The notes under the pieces were generated by a model. That model had not been told where the DNA came from. It saw nothing but the letters and a program-made list of their open reading frames with translations, and did not search any database. Below are positions 5,093-5,859 of a stretch of 5,859 nucleotides of DNA, piece after piece. Source of the DNA: an uncultured Sporolactobacillus sp. GTDB lineage: Bacteria > Bacillota > Bacilli > Bacillales > Sporolactobacillaceae. How positions within the stretch are numbered: the stretch's first letter is position 1; each line of letters begins with the position of its first letter. The stretch is taken from assembly GCA_900543345.1 (NCBI GenBank), contig UQRJ01000196.1, positions 1 through 5,859 of the forward strand. The letters run 5' to 3'. The translations under genes were made by a program, and so were the position numbers.

Positions 5093-5809
5093 TCATTGTT
5101 TCAGGTCGGAAAGATATTTCTGATATTCTTTATCGGTTGTCGGTGCGGTAATGTCGCCGTTGATAATCTGCTTTTTATATTTGTTTACTTCATTAAGAAC
5201 CTTTTGCGGAACATTTTTTGTCGTCGGCGCAAGTCCGACGCCCTTTTCCTGAAGCCCGTATTCCAGCACCCGGCCGCCCGGGAAATGTCCGGCTTTCGTC
5301 TTTTTCGTGACGTCGTAAATCGCCTGATCGACACGTTTAACCATCGACGTCAGCGTGACGTTCTGCGGGAGCCCCTGTGCGTACTGATCTTTATCAACGC
5401 CGATTACCCAAACCTTCTTGCCGTTTTTCCGCAGATTCTTCGCTTCCGTGAACACGCCGTTGCCGGTGTCGCCGGCAGAGGCATAGATGATATCCGCACC
5501 CTTGGCATACATCGTCGAGGCAATATCGCGTCCCTTATCGGGCGCATTGAATGCACCGGCGTACTGAGCGAAAATCGTGGCCTTGGGATTAACCGTCTTA
5601 ACGCCGGCCTTAAAGCCGTTTTCAAATTTCTTCAGCAGTGCCGAATTGACGCCGCCGACAAAACCGACTTTATTTGACTTCGTCGTCAGTCCGGCGACTA
5701 CGCCGACGAGGAAAGACCCCTGTTGCTCTTTAAACGTAATGTTGGCGACATTTTTCAGCGGTTTATTATGCTTATCGACTGCAACCGCGTCAATGATGCC
5801 GAGATGTGC
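5093..5809 (-). CDS. nupN: BMP/PnrA-family nucleoside-binding lipoprotein, 5' end missing (NupN-like)
   Basis: 238 C-terminal residues are present. Family members are about 350 aa, so roughly 110-120 N-terminal residues, including the lipoprotein signal and lipobox cysteine, are lost beyond the contig end. Typical BMP stretches are FKEQQGSFLVGVVAGL (residues 26-41), KVGFVGG at the domain hinge (47-53), FENGFKAGVK (62-71), MYAKGADIIYASAGDTGNGVF (100-120) and IGVDKDQ (136-142), whose aspartates contact ribose in PnrA-like proteins. It captures nucleosides outside the membrane for the NupOPQ transporter encoded next. The frame appears to continue to a GTG at 5824, but the five residues beyond 5809 are adapter-encoded and must be removed. 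The operon promoter and any purine-responsive control lie off the contig. Confidence 0.93.
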   Translation of the reverse strand, partial: AHLGIIDAVAVDKHNKPLKNVANITFKEQQGSFLVGVVAGLTTKSNKVGFVGGVNSALLKKFENGFKAGVKTVNPKATIFAQYAGAFNAPDKGRDIASTMYAKGADIIYASAGDTGNGVFTEAKNLRKNGKKVWVIGVDKDQYAQGLPQNVTLTSMVKRVDQAIYDVTKKTKAGHFPGGRVLEYGLQEKGVGLAPTTKNVPQKVLNEVNKYKKQIINGDITAPTTDKEYQKYLSDLKQ

Positions 5810-5859
5810 CTGTCTCTTATACACATCTGACGCTGCCGACGAATAGCCTTGTGTAGATC
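5810..5859 (-). other. Untrimmed Illumina Nextera i5-side adapter (artefact)
   Basis: This is the reverse complement of the adapter at the other end: mosaic end at 5810-5828, read-1 tail at 5829-5842, the same index at 5843-5850 (ATAGCCTT) and P5 end at 5851-5859. The 49-bp perfect terminal inverted repeat it forms with positions 1-49 is therefore artificial. Read on the minus strand in the frame of the adjacent gene it gives the false peptide VYKRQ. On the plus strand it gives LLYTSDAADE. Both strings are typical of adapter read-through in predicted proteins. Confidence 0.98.

Noticed and set aside
50..5809. CRISPR arrays, toxin-antitoxin pairs, defence genes, riboswitches or prophage parts
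   Set aside because: I looked for direct repeats, small paired ORFs and known leader structures and saw none. The coding space is filled by conserved housekeeping and transport genes, and intergenic gaps are under 200 bp.
1..5858. 49-bp terminal inverted repeats enclosing the window, as in a composite transposon
   Set aside because: The repeats contain the P5 flow-cell end, an index and the read-1 tail, which exist only in Nextera libraries. There is no transposase gene between them.

Overview
The window is a 5.86 kb contig whose two ends are sequencing adapter, not genome. Positions 1-49 and 5810-5859 are the same Illumina Nextera i5-side adapter in opposite orientations, including the 19-bp Tn5 mosaic end and the same 8-base index. 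Only positions 50-5809 are biological. The genome part looks like a member of the Bacilli (Firmicutes) of roughly balanced base composition. The grounds are strong AAGGAGG-type ribosome binding sites, a Bacillus-type nucleoside ABC transporter in nupNOPQ order, and an ACT-domain gene followed by a UPF0210 gene as in streptococci and related Firmicutes. A Sporolactobacillus-like or other Bacillales source is plausible but not shown by the sequence.

Left part (50-631). On the minus strand lie the first nine codons of a probable UPF0210/PFL-family gene, cut by the contig end, and just upstream of it a complete small ACT-domain protein. A tRNA-Gly(CCC) gene runs the other way on the plus strand and ends in a clear intrinsic terminator. 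The tRNA and the ACT operon appear to fire from divergent promoters whose -10 elements share one 12-bp palindrome.

Middle (632-1404). A histidine-phosphatase-family (phosphoglycerate-mutase-like) gene on the minus strand converges on the tRNA and seems to have its own -10 element.

Right part (1405-5809). A minus-strand operon encodes a BMP/PnrA-type nucleoside ABC importer: substrate-binding lipoprotein (5' end missing), double ATPase, and two permeases. The binding protein captures a nucleoside outside the membrane, the two permeases form the channel, and the ATPase drives import. The last three genes are linked by two ATGA overlaps. A 138-bp gap with a strong 12-bp stem-loop separates the binding protein gene from the ATPase gene. 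The operon promoter lies beyond the contig end.

I found no undescribed system. The content is ordinary chromosomal housekeeping and transport. The points most worth attention are the adapter ends, which create a false transposon-like inverted repeat and a false N-terminus, and the compact divergent regulatory region at about 364-464.
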